The notes under the pieces are model-generated. The model was not told where the DNA came from. It was given only the letters and a program-made list of their open reading frames with translations, and searched no databases. A stretch of DNA of 64,000 nucleotides from Hippopus hippopus (lineage: Eukaryota > Mollusca > Bivalvia > Cardiida > Cardiidae). Shown here one piece after another: positions 22,863-33,771 of the stretch. The DNA lies in contig OX328100.1 in NCBI GenBank assembly GCA_946811185.2, forward strand, positions 19,208,999-19,272,998, given 5' to 3'. The position numbers and the translations under genes were made by a program. Each line of letters opens with the position of its first letter. Within the stretch, counting starts at the first letter, position 1.

Positions 22863-23045
22863 TTTTTAAGACCAAAATTTCGCTAGAAAAACACAATATC
22901 GAAGTAACAAAGGCGTCAAATAACTGAAATAATGTCGAGGTTTGAAAATTTAATTTACTTAAAAGAATATACTGACGAGATTTGCACATGATGATGCAAA
23001 TATATGTATGATGACATAAAAGTACATAAAAAAAAAAAAAAAAAA

Positions 23046-25118
23046 CTATAATAATTGTTTTAGCTCGTCGAGCACTTCTTGGATTTTTGACACTTTAGCC
23101 CTCACTTCTTTCTGAAGAATAAAAAGTTTTTTTAAAATCTCTTTATATCACTTAACAACGTCTTTGTTCACAGTGGAATTGGAAGGTATTTACAGAAAAG
23201 TTAATTGAACTATTGTTTAACTGTTCAGATGTGTTTGTGATAGGATTAAAAAACATTATGAAAATGATCGAATATTCATTGAAGTTATTTTCAATATATA
23301 TTAAATTATATCTTATTCCTAATTTATACGTCTATTAACATAATTAACACTATAACATTATGTATGTTACATTATGAATTAAATGTACTTGATTGTTTTC
23401 CCCTAAAAAATATTTGAACAAAATTTACTAATTGCTCCTCCGCCTCCCATTTTATAGTCTGAAAAATAAATAAGTAAATAGTTAAAAATAATCACTTAGA
23501 CCACAAACACACACACACACGCACGCACGCACATTTTTAAATATACATTCAGTAGAAATTTTGAAAGTTTTGTGATAGAAGGTGTCCTTATTTGTTATTG
23601 AGTAATCAATTTCATTTTTTTATGCATTGTTAAATGATATCTTCTACAATTTAACTTAATATAGACATGCACCTTGGGCGAAAGAAATAGCAATTTATTC
23701 AAAAATGAAGAACACTTCTGAATTATTTACGACGCTACACAGATTCTTTCTTTTTATACCTATGTTAGTATTAAATGAGAAAAGAAATTGTTACATTAAA
23801 GTGACTTGCAATTCTACATGACGATGTTGAAGATTTTGGTGTTTCCGGAGTCTGAAAAAAAAAAATGACATGAAGAATCTTTACTGTTGACACTTGTACA
23901 TATGTACAAAATTTTGTTGAATTTCTTAAATAAAATAAACAAATGACAAGAGCACCGTATGGAGATGTTAACGCTTGGCTGTGAAATGGGTTGATAGTAA
24001 ATAAAGATTTCCAAGTTTATAAAAGGGGTATAATTCTTTCAAAAATGCACATGGAGTAACCTCCCTTAATAGAACTGATTGCTTTTTTTTCTATACTGAA
24101 GATATATTCCGAGTTTCAAGCAAATATCTGTAGTATTAACAGAGATATTACAAAAATGTCAAAGTGTTTTCGCGACGTTGACGACACTGATGCAGACGAC
24201 ATCAAGGCTTTAGCAATACCTCGGATTTTCTCAGCCGAGTTAAAAAGATTTCTTTTATAATCTATACATAAACTTTAGAATGTGACTGTTTATCGAATAT
24301 TGTCGTAGAAAAATAAATTATCGTGTTAATATAAATCAGAAGATCGGGTTATTAAAATGATATTGAAACAAACTAATTGTACTGCAATATAAATAAGCAT
24401 AATTAATTGTAGTAAATGTTAAGCATGATTTGCAACTTACGGAAAACCTTAGTCTCTTTCGCGGTGTTTGCACCGGGGTGGAGGAAGCAACAGGCTGCAA
24501 TATACATATATGTTTTTAAAAAGAAAGGTAAAAACCATCAATGTTACAGATGGATTATGCTTCTCGAATAAACGTTTTTAATATTATAGATAAATAAAGT
24601 AACGGAGGGTGCCAGGATTTTGGCACACGTACAACGTGGTGACTATATTTTGTACCGATGTATTTTTAAGAAAAAATATACAGATATGTTTTTAAACGAT
24701 ATTATTAATGCAACAGAACGTTGAACAAAATTTTATTTCTTACAATTAAATAAACTCCTTTTATCATAATGGTAACAAGAAATCACAGTAATTATGCTGC
24801 AATTACAACTTCTTAATTTTTTAAATAATAATGTATACAATTCTGAATTTAACCATTTATATATAGGTATGGTTTGAAGATACTTTTAATAAGTAGACTA
24901 GTAAGATTCTTTCAGTTGAATGCATTTCTAAAGTAATAAAACAAATAACTATGAGAATTAATTACCGTGTCATTAATGACAATAGGGGACTCACTTGTCC
25001 CCCTTCCTCTTTTTGTCATTGCTCTGGTCTGAATAAAATAAATAAATAAAAAGATTAATAAATTTATTGTCTCTAGTTAAATGATAAATAAATCGAATAA
25101 ACACAATTAATTTGATAT

Positions 25119-25162
<44 letters not shown>

Positions 25163-25190
25163 TGTACGTAAAAAAAAATCTTACTTTCAT
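23046..25190 (-). CDS. Small spliced coiled-coil protein (six exons), unknown function
   Basis: Six minus-strand segments, each with splice signals and all in phase 0, give an uninterrupted frame of 94 codons. They are 25190-25185 (ATG), 25028-24966, 24494-24441, 23851-23795, 23458-23420 and 23111-23046 (TAG stop). Donors at 25184, 24965 and 24440 read GTAAGA, GTAATT and GTAAGT; those of exons 4 and 5 are weaker (GTAACA, GTTCAA). Acceptors follow pyrimidine runs ending CAG. The first 60 residues are basic and Ser/Thr/Pro-rich, with TPRKRLRF as a possible nuclear signal. The last 34 form heptads typical of a coiled coil. The exons are only 39-66 nt long. An acceptor at 25243 suggests a 5' untranslated exon. 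I do not recognise a family. It is transcribed divergently from PolB. Confidence 0.6.
25121..25162. repeat. (GA)n microsatellite
   Basis: This is a run of GA repeats inside the first intron region of the coiled-coil gene. Confidence 0.85.
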
Positions 25191-25540
25191 GATGCCTGCT
25201 GTCTCGTTAAGTTGTAAAGACGGACTGGTCTACACGGATTTCCTGAAACCAAGTCAACGGCATTGTATCCGGCAGGATTATTAAACTAAATGACCTCTTG
25301 ACCAGTCTTTCTCTCTTTCTATTCATGTGTATGTTGATGGTGTAAGGGAAGTAATAAATTGATTAAAGAATGGTATCATTTATATGAAGTTATTTTCCGT
25401 TGTTTAGCTAATATCATGATATGCTGTTTGACCAAATTTAACGCTTTTTGCTCTCATTAAAAATCTAAGTCTATGACCGTTTTTTTCCCACAGGAAACAG
25501 TTTGCTAAACTACATCCTATTTTGTTCTTGTTGTTTTAGA

Positions 25541-25714
25541 ATGGAATTGGAAATCGTCATTTCATTCATGCTACAGGAAGGTGTTACGATAAATGAATTT
25601 TATGAATTTGCAGTCACCTTCGGTATACAAGAAGTGTTAGTCGAGGTACTGTTATCTCCCTGGTCTCGTCGGTGTAGTAGGCGTTGTAGGTGTTGTAAGC
25701 GTGACAAACATTAA
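25541..25714 (+). pseudogene. Duplicated, decayed copy of the first PolB exon
   Basis: The splice acceptor (TTGTTTTAG), the start codon and the first 31 codons resemble those of the true exon at 25910. Shared residues include M-E, the helix before 'EF', 'FGIQE' or 'FGVQE'. After codon 31 similarity stops. It may be an alternative first exon or a remnant of a local duplication. Confidence 0.5.
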
Positions 25715-25909
25715 CCTTGGTCATATCTTTGGTATTACTGAAGGTATTTACTTGAAACTCGGAATATACTTTCATTATCAAAACAGCAAGCTTTACCTCC
25801 AAGGATGATAAATCTATGCATTCTTACAAGAATTATGCCCCTTTTCACTATTCAGCACCCAACAGCCGAATATGGTATCAGCATGCGGTGCTCTTGTTTC
25901 TATTTTAGA

Positions 25910-27070
25910 ATGGAATTTAACAAAGTTATAGACGCTCTGTTGGATGGGAACGTGACCTATGAGGAGTTTGAGAACTTTGTCGTTGCTTTTGGTGTACAGG
26001 AAGACCCTTTCATTACGAGTATCTTAGATAACTTATCAATTCAAGATGTGTTGTCAGTTCCCTCAGCATTGGCCGAATGGACCGATGAAGACGCGGACGG
26101 GTTGATGGAGGCTTTGAAATCCCCGGAAGCGAAAAGCCCCGAACTGTTAGAGTTCGAAGCATGGTCTCCTCGGTCCGAACGGGCCGGTTTAGAAGCAGAA
26201 GACATTATTTCTGCGTGTATGGCGTGCCTGAAGGACGGCGAATACAGGTAAGAATGAAAAGAGGCGTTTTGTAATGACATTTGATTCGAATTCTATTGAG
26301 GAAAGTAAAAACAACCCTTCTAATTTCGATTTATAATCCATAAATGTTCTATGTAATACAAAAATAAAACCAAAAAAAAAAAAAAAATAGTAATAATAAA
26401 ATCGTTATCCTTTTTTATTGGGAAAAAAAGTTTAGATATGTTAACATTGAGTTTACCTGACCTTTAATTTTCCATACTTAAGAAGAAAAACATTATTTGA
26501 TAGCCATCATTAATTATCATTATTATTATTCTACAGGGATGGAAAACCCTTTTATTGTTCTCGCTGTAAAGTTCGTTGCCAAGGCTACGAGGCATTTGCC
26601 AAACACCGCAAAACACACGTCTGTACGGCACCTGTTGTTCCGTTACCTGGGCCCTCCATTGAAACTGATTGCCTACAACAGCCAGCACCATCGGACGTAC
26701 ACAACGAACAAGTAGGAGGAGGGGAAGAGACGCCCTACAGGATTGACCTTACGGGGACCCGACGGTTTGCCAAAGCCACGGCTATTGAAAAAAACGTACA
26801 AGGTGCGTTTTGAAGACAACTGGAAGGGTCAAAGATTAGACGATTTACACCGACAACTTCATCGTCTGTTCGAAGACTTGTTGGCGCGGGCCAGGGAAGG
26901 AATCAACGATAATGATTTACTGAGAGTGGTCATACGTCACGACGCTCTCAATCATGCCGTGGTGGTACCTTTACACGCAGCTGGCGACAGGAACGTGCAA
27001 AAGATTATGTCTAAGGTGGAAGCCGTACTACAAAGCGAAGAGAATTTGGCGATTGACGATTCTTTTCAAG
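25910..27070 (+). pseudogene. PolB N-terminal part with a C2H2 zinc finger (exons 1-2)
   Basis: Exon 1 codes an acidic, helical leader of 112 residues. Exon 2 opens with a classical C2H2 finger (C-x2-C-x12-H-x3-H: CSRC then KHRKTH), then a proline-rich link, then the conserved 'NWKGQRLDDLHRQLHRLFED' block found ahead of the exonuclease domain in invertebrate Polinton polymerases. A frameshift lies in the A-run near 26,790. Intron 1 spans 26248-26536 and intron 2 spans 27071-27381; both have GT-AG ends. Confidence 0.75.
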
Positions 27071-27381
27071 GTAAACCATGATATTTTTTTTTCCTTAAAG
27101 ACAATTCTGGATGACTGTATAAATTATATTTTCCTATGGCAAAGTCAAAGTGACGTGTTCTTAAGAAAAGGAGTGTTTATTGTTTGATAGTAAATAAAAA
27201 GAAGGTACTTATTATCACTCTTCTCTTTTTCTCATACATTTAGGGTATCACCCTTTATAACGTATATGCAACATTGTCTTTCATATAAAAAAAACAAAAT
27301 TACTGTTGATTTCAATCTATCATGGTTATTGTTGTTTTATTTTATTTTAACGATTAATTGATTAATTAATTTATTTTTCAG

Positions 27382-29396
27382 TAATCGTAGGAGCTCTGCA
27401 CATACCCTAAGGAAGAGGTAGACAGCGTGTAACAAAGTTGACGGGACCAAACAACTCTTATACATAAAAAATCGTCTGTGGTTCAAATTGTGAACGACGA
27501 TCAACTCTGTCAGGCCAGGGCAATTGGTGTGGGTTTTGCAAAGACGTGCATAATCTCAGATGAAGAATGGAAAATCATAAAAAAGAACCATAAAATATCT
27601 AACCAATCCAGAGATATTGGTAACTGAGCAAAAAGTATCAAAAAGGGCCGTTATGCATATAACTAAAAAAAAAAACCGATAAGAACAGAAACACCTGGCC
27701 CTTCTTCTATGTCAGAAAGCCGGCTTACCGACGGATCGACCCGGGTCTCTGAACGACCTGCCGTCCTTCGAAGCAGCCCTAAAAGTTCGGATTAAGGTGG
27801 TAGCAGCGTCCTTGGGGAACAAATTTATCCGGGTTCCCGACAACGAGCACGAAGAATATCCATTAATCAACTTGTACTTGGTGCACCACTAGGGGGTCAG
27901 TCATTTCCACGCCATCACCAGTATCGCCGGATCTTTTCGGCTCATTACTTTTGCGAGCGGTGTTTCAAACAGTATGATCACAACACCAAACACCGATGCA
28001 AGGCAACCTGTTTGACCTGCAAAAGCCAGAGCTGCCCGGAAACGGATGAGACGATGTCGTGCCGATCCTGCCACATGGTTTGTCAATCCTTCGAGTGTTT
28101 CGAACGTCATCTGGAGTTGAAGACCAACAAGAAAGGCGAGGTCTGAAAATCGCAATGCGAAAAGTACTGGCAGTGCGTGACATGCAAAAAGGTGGTGAAC
28201 CGAGAAAAAAGATCTGAAGAAAAACACGATTGCGGAGAATGGCTGTGCAAGTCATGTCATTCGTGGGTGACGGGAAATCACCGGTTTTATCTGTTTCCTG
28301 ACGAACCAAAGGAACCGGTCAGGAAATTTATTTTCTTCGATTTCGAGGCCACGCAGGACGACATTGCTGAATGCAGAGAGGGTTACGTTCCGAATCGATG
28401 TCAAGACTGTCCAGAGAACGATTTCTGCTCAGGAAATCATTAGTGTCGTCACTGCGCCAGAGCGTGGTGCGGACAGCCACGGCACGTTCCAATTTTGTCG
28501 TGGCCCAGACGGCGTGTTCTTACTGCGAAGACGAAATCCTCGAAGACTGGCCGACGTGTCAACAGTGCGGATCTCGATGCCCGGAGTGCGACGCCTTTGA
28601 CCAAAAATCGGCTGCTTCGCCAATCCTCCGTGTCCAGATACCTGCGGATTCCGTGAGGTCGCATTTCAAGGGGACAGTACCCTCGAAGATTTTGGAACCT
28701 GGCTGTTTATTCCCCAGCATAAGAACGCCACCGTACTGGCATATAATATGAAGGTAATCTTAAATTTATTTATTTATTTAAAATTTTAGGCTATTTTTTT
28801 TTAAGACGTTATTTTTAAAACATTTAATTATACATAGATAATGTTTTTTTATTGCGAACTTAAATGACGTCATTTTCGTTTCAGGGGTACGATGGCATCT
28901 TTTTATTGGAGTTTCTTGTGAATAATAGAATCCGTCCCTTCAAAGTGATCTACAACGGCTCCAAGATTATGTACATGGAAGTAGCCAAAGGTCTGAACAT
29001 TCGGGTCCTGGATTCTTTCAATTTCCTACCCATGAAGTTGGCAGCCTTACCGAAAGCCTTTGGATTGACGGAACTGTGCAAAGGGTACTTTCCGCATTTC
29101 TTTAACAAAAGAGAGCATCAATACCACGTCGGTGCCTATCCGGATCCGAAAGCCTACGGAGCGGACTACATGTCCACGGAAGACAGAGCGGCCTTCCTTA
29201 AATGGCACGAAGAGAAAAAGAGTAGCGGCACCCTCTTTGACTTTCACCCAGAGATTGAAGACTACTATCGGTCCGACATGGATATTTTGAGACACGCTTG
29301 TCTTCAATTCCGGAAACTGATGTTAGAAGCGGCCGGTGTGGATCCGTTCCAGTACGTGACTATCGCCAGCGTCTGCATGGGAATTTACAAAATCAG
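27382..29396 (+). pseudogene. PolB terminal-protein-like and 3'-5' exonuclease region (exons 3-4)
   Basis: Exon 3 is the most damaged piece. Short stretches of the expected frame survive (TKLTGPNNS, QARAIGVGFAKT), then a Cys-rich zinc-binding cluster (27,990-28,270), then IFFDFEATQDD, the Exo I motif with both acidic residues. Exon 4 is fully open for 170 codons and carries the Exo II and Exo III regions. Intron 3 (28754-28884) is 131 bp. Confidence 0.75.
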
Positions 29397-29483
29397 GTAA
29401 ATATTACTCGATGCTTTATCATTTTAATTCTTAAAGCATACAGGCCTCTTCAAAGACTTACTGTGTTTTTGTCTCGTTTTAAG

Positions 29484-31894
29484 ATTTCTCGAAGGCCAGT
29501 ACCGCGTGACAGTCGAGAACGTTCACGGAGATAGAGATACGTGGGTGAAAGCCAAGAAAACGCCGCAAGGATAGTTGGTTAAAGACTGTAGCCGCCAGTG
29601 GTGGCTATGGAGGAAGACGTCGAAATTAAAAGCAAAAAACCATTCTCGTCGTCGATCGCCCAGGCACCCAGCGCCGGTTACGTTCAGAAAGATACGTTCT
29701 CCAAGGCCTCTATCCAGTGGCTCGAGTATCTGATGGACATTGCCAATAGAGAGGGAGGACCTCTGGACATCCAGCACGCCCTTAATGGCGGGGAAGTCTC
29801 GATTCTCGGGACCAAATATAAAGTGGACGGCAAATGCGGATTGACAGTCTATGAATATCACGGTACGTTGCTTTCTGACTGTACGTTATGTTTCTGTATA
29901 TTCGCTTGCGCGACCCTCATTTAACGATGAGTATTACCTTTTCTTTTTCAGGTTGTCTGTGGCACGGATGCCCGAAATGCTACCCTGACCGTACTGTCAA
30001 TGTTCCTAAGCGAGCCAATCCCTTGATGAACTGTACGCCCTCACTCTGATAAAAAAGGTGTTGACCGAGGACCTGCAGTTCGAGTACGTCAGCATCTGGG
30101 AGCACGACTGGATAAAAAAGACTCAAGAGGACCCTGACGTCAGAGATTTCGTGGCAACACTCGATATTCAGGATCGACTTAATCCTAAAGACTCCTTCTT
30201 CGGTGGGAGAACCAATGCCGCCAAATTACACTATAAAGCTGACGAAGGAGAAAAAATCAAATACGTGGACTTTACCAGGTACGTTAAAGTCTTTTATGCC
30301 CGCTTCTTTTCGTTCAACCATTTTTACCACTATGGAAACTTTTCTCACCATTTTTTATTCTTCTCATTTCAGTCTCTATCCGTACGTCAACAAGTACTCC
30401 AGGTACCCCGTCGGACATCCGGACATCATCACCGACAATTTTGAGCCGTTGGGAGCGTACTTTGGCATCGCCAAAGTCAAAATTTTGGCCCCGAGAGGTT
30501 TATATCATCCCGTCTTACCGTACAGATGCAACGGCAAGCTGAAATTTCCTCTCTGCCGGACCTGCGCCGACAATGAACAACTCGAATATTGTCAACATAC
30601 GGATGTTCAACGGGCATTTGTGGGTACTTGGTGTACATCGGAGCTGGAGAAGGCCTTGGGCAAGGGGTACAGACTCTTGAATATTTACGAGGTGTACCAC
30701 TGGGAAGAATCTACAAAGTACGACCGAAACAGCAAACAAGGGGGACTGTTTACGGCGTACGTCAACACCTTCCTGAAATTTAAACAGGAAAGGAGAAATA
30801 TGTCAGAGACTATTTCGAGAACGAAGGCATCCAGCTGGATCCAGCCTTCATCAAAAAGGACCCCGGACTACGTGCACTTGCCAAACTCTGTTTAAATAGG
30901 TAAATATATTTAGTCAATTTACATTAAAAATACCTTACATCAAGATATATAGTTACTTTTTTTTCGGACGTCATGCATAGACGATAATGATGCTACTTTT
31001 CCTGTTCATTTCAGTTTCTGGGGTAAATTTGGCCAGCATCTCAACCAGGGGGTCAGCGAATTCTTCCACGAATCGGAGATGGACAAATTCTACAGAGTTC
31101 TCACCGACCAGTCCAAACAAGTGATGGATTTTCACATCTTCAACGAGGAGCACCTTCATCTAGAATACGAACATCAGTCGGGTTTCGTGCCGGAAGACAT
31201 GAAAACCAACATATTCCTTGCCACATTCACCACCTGCTGGGCTCGACTGAAGCTATACGACGTACTGGACTAACTAGGAAAGCGTGTGCTGTACTACGAC
31301 ACTGACTCGGTTTTCTACGTTAGCAGACCGGAACATTTCGATCCACGCCTGGGCGATTATTTAGGTAGGTGAAATACGATCAAATATTATATGCGTTTCC
31401 AAGATGCGCTTATGTATTCGCTATTTTTTCCCAGTGAAAAGTGTAATATTTTTTCTAAATATGCCTTTTTATTCCGTTACAGGTGAACTCACGGATGAAT
31501 TAGGACCACATCACGGAATTTGTCAGCGGCGGTCCCAAAAACTACGCCTACAGCACAGCGAAAGGGAGACGAGTGTGCAAAATACGGGGATTCAGTCTTA
31601 ACCATACCAACGCCAAGCTCCTCAATTTCGACAGCGTTGAGAGATGGTGGGTAACGTCAAACCGAGCGACGCATCGACGTTTTAACGAGACGATACCAAA
31701 AAGGGGAACAAACAGAAAGCGGACAACGAAGACACCCACCTTCCAAAGTTATAGTTGTGACAAATCCTAGTAAAATTTCGCGAGACAAGTACACTAACAT
31801 TCTCTTTAACAAGGCGGAAAACAAAAAGTATAGGGTTGTGTATGACAAGAGGGTCATTTTGAATGATTTCGATACCTTGCCATATGGATATTAA
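29484..31894 (+). pseudogene. PolB polymerase palm region (exons 5-9)
   Basis: The palm motifs A (SLYPYVNKY), B (NSFWGKFGQ) and C (YYDTDSVFY) are all recognisable and keep their catalytic Asp residues, but they lie in different frames because of stops and shifts. All four introns here are under 125 bp. The terminal codon block is intact. Confidence 0.8.
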
Positions 31895-31900
31895 CGGAAA

Positions 31901-31910
31901 TTAATAAGAG
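31901..31910 (+). promoter_or_regulatory. TTWATAAGAG promoter-like motif 1
   Basis: TTAATAAGAG lies 36 bp (start to start) upstream of the ATG at 31937. The same motif precedes three other genes at similar spacing. Confidence 0.5.
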
Positions 31911-31936
31911 GCGGCGCTACACTCCGAATTAAAATC

Positions 31937-32287
31937 ATGGAACATTCCGTAGTATACCATCATCTAGATGTACTGTTAATTCTTAGGGACGCTAGAAATA
32001 GAGGATTCATTCGACATCTGACGTCAACGCAAACGAAGGCTGTGTGTGAAGTGGCAAAACGTATCGTGAATGGCCAGATACATATTTTAGGAAGAGACAA
32101 TCGAAGATTTGAGAGACATCGATTAGTGTTAAGGACACTAGCGTCCAATCGCGTCAACGTTACTAGAAAAAAATCTATATTGTATAGATATTACGCTTTC
32201 TTACCTTATTTGTTACGTGATAGTTACATCGTTCAAGCTATAAGGGACGAGATAAGGGGACGTAATCTACTTTACAACGAACAATGA
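31937..32287 (+). CDS. Small helical Polinton core-like protein A
   Basis: This intact 116-codon gene begins the capsid gene cluster. Its pattern is a helix with 'LTSTQTKAVCEVAKRIVNG', a turn, then 'HRLVLRTLA' and a basic 'RKKSIL'. From memory this matches small, very widespread Polinton/adintovirus-associated proteins thought to be virion core or pVII-like DNA-binding proteins. Those usually end in a glycine-rich hydrophobic segment; here the end is 'FLPYLLRDSYIV' followed by a charged tail. The stop codon TGA (32285-32287) overlaps the ATG of the packaging ATPase (ATGA). A second, related gene lies just beyond that ATPase at 33263. Function is inferred. Confidence 0.7.
   Translation: MEHSVVYHHLDVLLILRDARNRGFIRHLTSTQTKAVCEVAKRIVNGQIHILGRDNRRFERHRLVLRTLASNRVNVTRKKSILYRYYAFLPYLLRDSYIVQAIRDEIRGRNLLYNEQ
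32239..32246 (+). promoter_or_regulatory. Weaker promoter-like motif (TATAAGGG)
   Basis: It resembles TATAAGAG and lies 45 bp upstream of the packaging ATPase ATG at 32284, inside the preceding gene. Confidence 0.3.
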
Positions 32288-33227
32288 CTACATGTCCCGT
32301 ATGTGACAGATCCTTCTCGAGAAGAGACGTGATGCTACGACACCTAAGAAATGTTCACGGAACGAGAGAGTCGCCGCCGCCACAGGGACAAACACAGTGG
32401 TCAGGACTCCCACCCTTCCAACAGAGATATACAGAGCCACCGCCGCCGCTGCTGCCGCCGCCGCAGAGACATACACAGGGGCCAGGATCCCCGCCTTTTC
32501 AACAGAGATATATAGCGCCACCGCCGCCGCAGCAGAAACAGTGGTCAGGATCCTCACATTTTGGGGAGCGCGATACGCGGGATAAAAGTTTAATTTGTTC
32601 TGAACCGCATTCGAGTCTGATGGTGGCGGGACCCACGCAGAGTGGTAAAACGGATTGGACATACGCTTTCATGAAACAACTAAATTATTTGTACGCCTAC
32701 CCGCTGCAAAAAATCATGTATTGTTACGGAATATACCAGCCGTTATTCGATGATATGGAACGACAAATTCCAAATTTTACCCTTCACAACGGTTTACCAA
32801 CGACTGAGGAAATTGAAGTATTTGCTGACGGAGACCACGGTCTCGTCGTCCTAGATGATATGATGAACGTTGTGTTAGAGAATAAAACGGCAGAGCTACT
32901 GTTTGTCCGTGGCTGTCATCATAAAAGCTTGAGCGTAATATTTATTACGCAAAACATGTACGGTCAAGGCAAATCTGCTAGAACGATCGCGCAATTTGCG
33001 CGTATATGGTTTTTATTAAAAATATTCGAGGAACTTCCCAGATTCAAACCCTAGGACGCCAATTGTTTCCAGGCAAAGTTCAATGTTTCACGCAGGCTTT
33101 CGAAGATGCAACGAAGGACCCGTTCGGCTACTTACTCGTCGATCTGACTCCTAGAGGAAAAGACGAATACCGACTGAGAACCAAACTTTTTCGAGAGGAA
33201 GATTTAATCATTTATAAATGTTTATAA
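32284..33227 (+). pseudogene. FtsK/HerA-type packaging ATPase with N-terminal C2H2 finger, one frameshift
   Basis: This ATPase pumps element DNA into the capsid. Residues 4-25 form a C2H2 zinc finger (CPVCDRSF then HLRNVH). Residues 30-95 are a proline-rich linker with a threefold repeat of 'PPFQQRY'. The ATPase core follows: Walker A GPTQSGKT and Walker B LVVLDD, with a conserved 'FITQNMY' sensor region. The frame is open to 33054, but the family's continuation (QIQTLGRQLFPGK, then LFREEDLIIY) lies in another frame from about 33,006 to the TAA at 33227. So one indel near 33,000-33,010 breaks it. The start shares ATGA with the upstream gene. Zinc fingers are unusual on this enzyme. Confidence 0.85.
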
Positions 33228-33230
33228 GAG
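33221..33230 (+). promoter_or_regulatory. TTWATAAGAG promoter-like motif 2
   Basis: TTTATAAGAG overlaps the ATPase stop codon and lies 42 bp upstream of the ATG at 33263. Confidence 0.5.
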
Positions 33231-33262
33231 TCGTTTGACGAATAATTATAAATATCGTCGAT

Positions 33263-33589
33263 ATGAGTCGACTCGTTCAAAGTCAGTGGCCTTACTTTCA
33301 ACTTTTTGCGGCGGAATCATCGGATATACAAAGACGACGTTTGCTGGAGACTATTACCACCGATCAAGTCAAGACACTCGTTCAAATTGTCACCACTTTT
33401 CTACAACTCGTATTGACTGTTCCACCTTCCGTTTTATCGACGTTGGAAAAGCGTAAACGTCTACTCAGGAGAATTGCCGATCCATCTACCCATTTCTGAG
33501 ACAAAAAGAAACTGCTTCGAACAAGACTAAAAGCGATAACGGAGTTTATAAGAGCCACTGAACCCTCAATCAGACACTATTTGAAATGA
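33263..33589 (+). pseudogene. Small helical Polinton core-like protein B, one in-frame stop
   Basis: This 109-codon frame is cut by TGA at 33497-33499. Beyond it the same frame stays open to TGA 33587-33589. It has the same layout as protein A (31937): a helix (TTDQVKTLVQIVTTFLQ), a turn with 'PPSVLSTLEKRKRLLRRIA', then a basic helix. It is probably a diverged paralogue and a candidate core or DNA-binding protein. Its final stop overlaps the next start (ATGA at 33586-33589). Confidence 0.6.
33545..33554 (+). promoter_or_regulatory. TTWATAAGAG promoter-like motif 3
   Basis: TTTATAAGAG is identical to motif 2 and lies 41 bp upstream of the ATG at 33586, inside the preceding gene. Confidence 0.5.
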
Positions 33590-33771
33590 GTTCTTTACAA
33601 AAATCGGTGCTGCTACCTTAAGACAAATACCAGAGACTAATTCAGATCAGCAATCGTCCTACAGACGTTCTCAAACCTCAGATTCGACAGGATCTGATGA
33701 AAGAAAAAGAAGAGGGACCACCGGGAATTCCTGCCAAAGCGCCGAAACGGAAGCGTTGGATACGAGCGTAA
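33586..33771 (+). pseudogene. Small basic protein, one in-frame stop, unknown
   Basis: This frame of about 61 codons runs from ATG 33586 to TAA 33769-33771 and is interrupted by TAA at 33619-33621. The N-terminus (SSLQKSVLLP) and the basic C-terminus (KAPKRKRW, a likely nuclear signal) look protein-like. The ATG overlaps the stop of protein B and the stop overlaps the integrase start (TAATG). These two shared junctions support it being a real gene despite its size. I cannot name the family. Confidence 0.5.

Larger units (their letters stand above)
25910..31894 (+). pseudogene. Polinton protein-primed DNA polymerase B (PolB), spliced, broken
   Basis: This family replicates Polinton DNA with a terminal-protein primer. 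Nine exons can be placed by GT-AG borders: 25910-26247, 26537-27070, 27382-28753, 28885-29396, 29484-29862, 29952-30278, 30373-30899, 31015-31364 and 31483-31894. The last ends in the family's usual LPYGY. Signature motifs in order: Exo I FDFEA (28339), Exo II with KGYDG (28885), Exo III with RSDMDIL (29270), polymerase SLYP (30373), NSFWGKFG (30896/31015) and YDTDS (31296). Breaks include a shift near 26,790, several shifts and stops at 27,400-27,700, TGA 28144, shifts at 28,430-28,620, TAG 29572, shifts near 29,590, 30,026, 30,795, 31,500 and 31,640, and TAA 31271. At least twelve lesions make it a clear pseudogene. The Exo III acceptor of exon 5 is AAG rather than CAG. Confidence 0.9.

Noticed and set aside
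32397..32585. Alanine-rich frames on both strands in the ATPase linker
   Set aside because: They are shadows of CCG/CCA proline codons.
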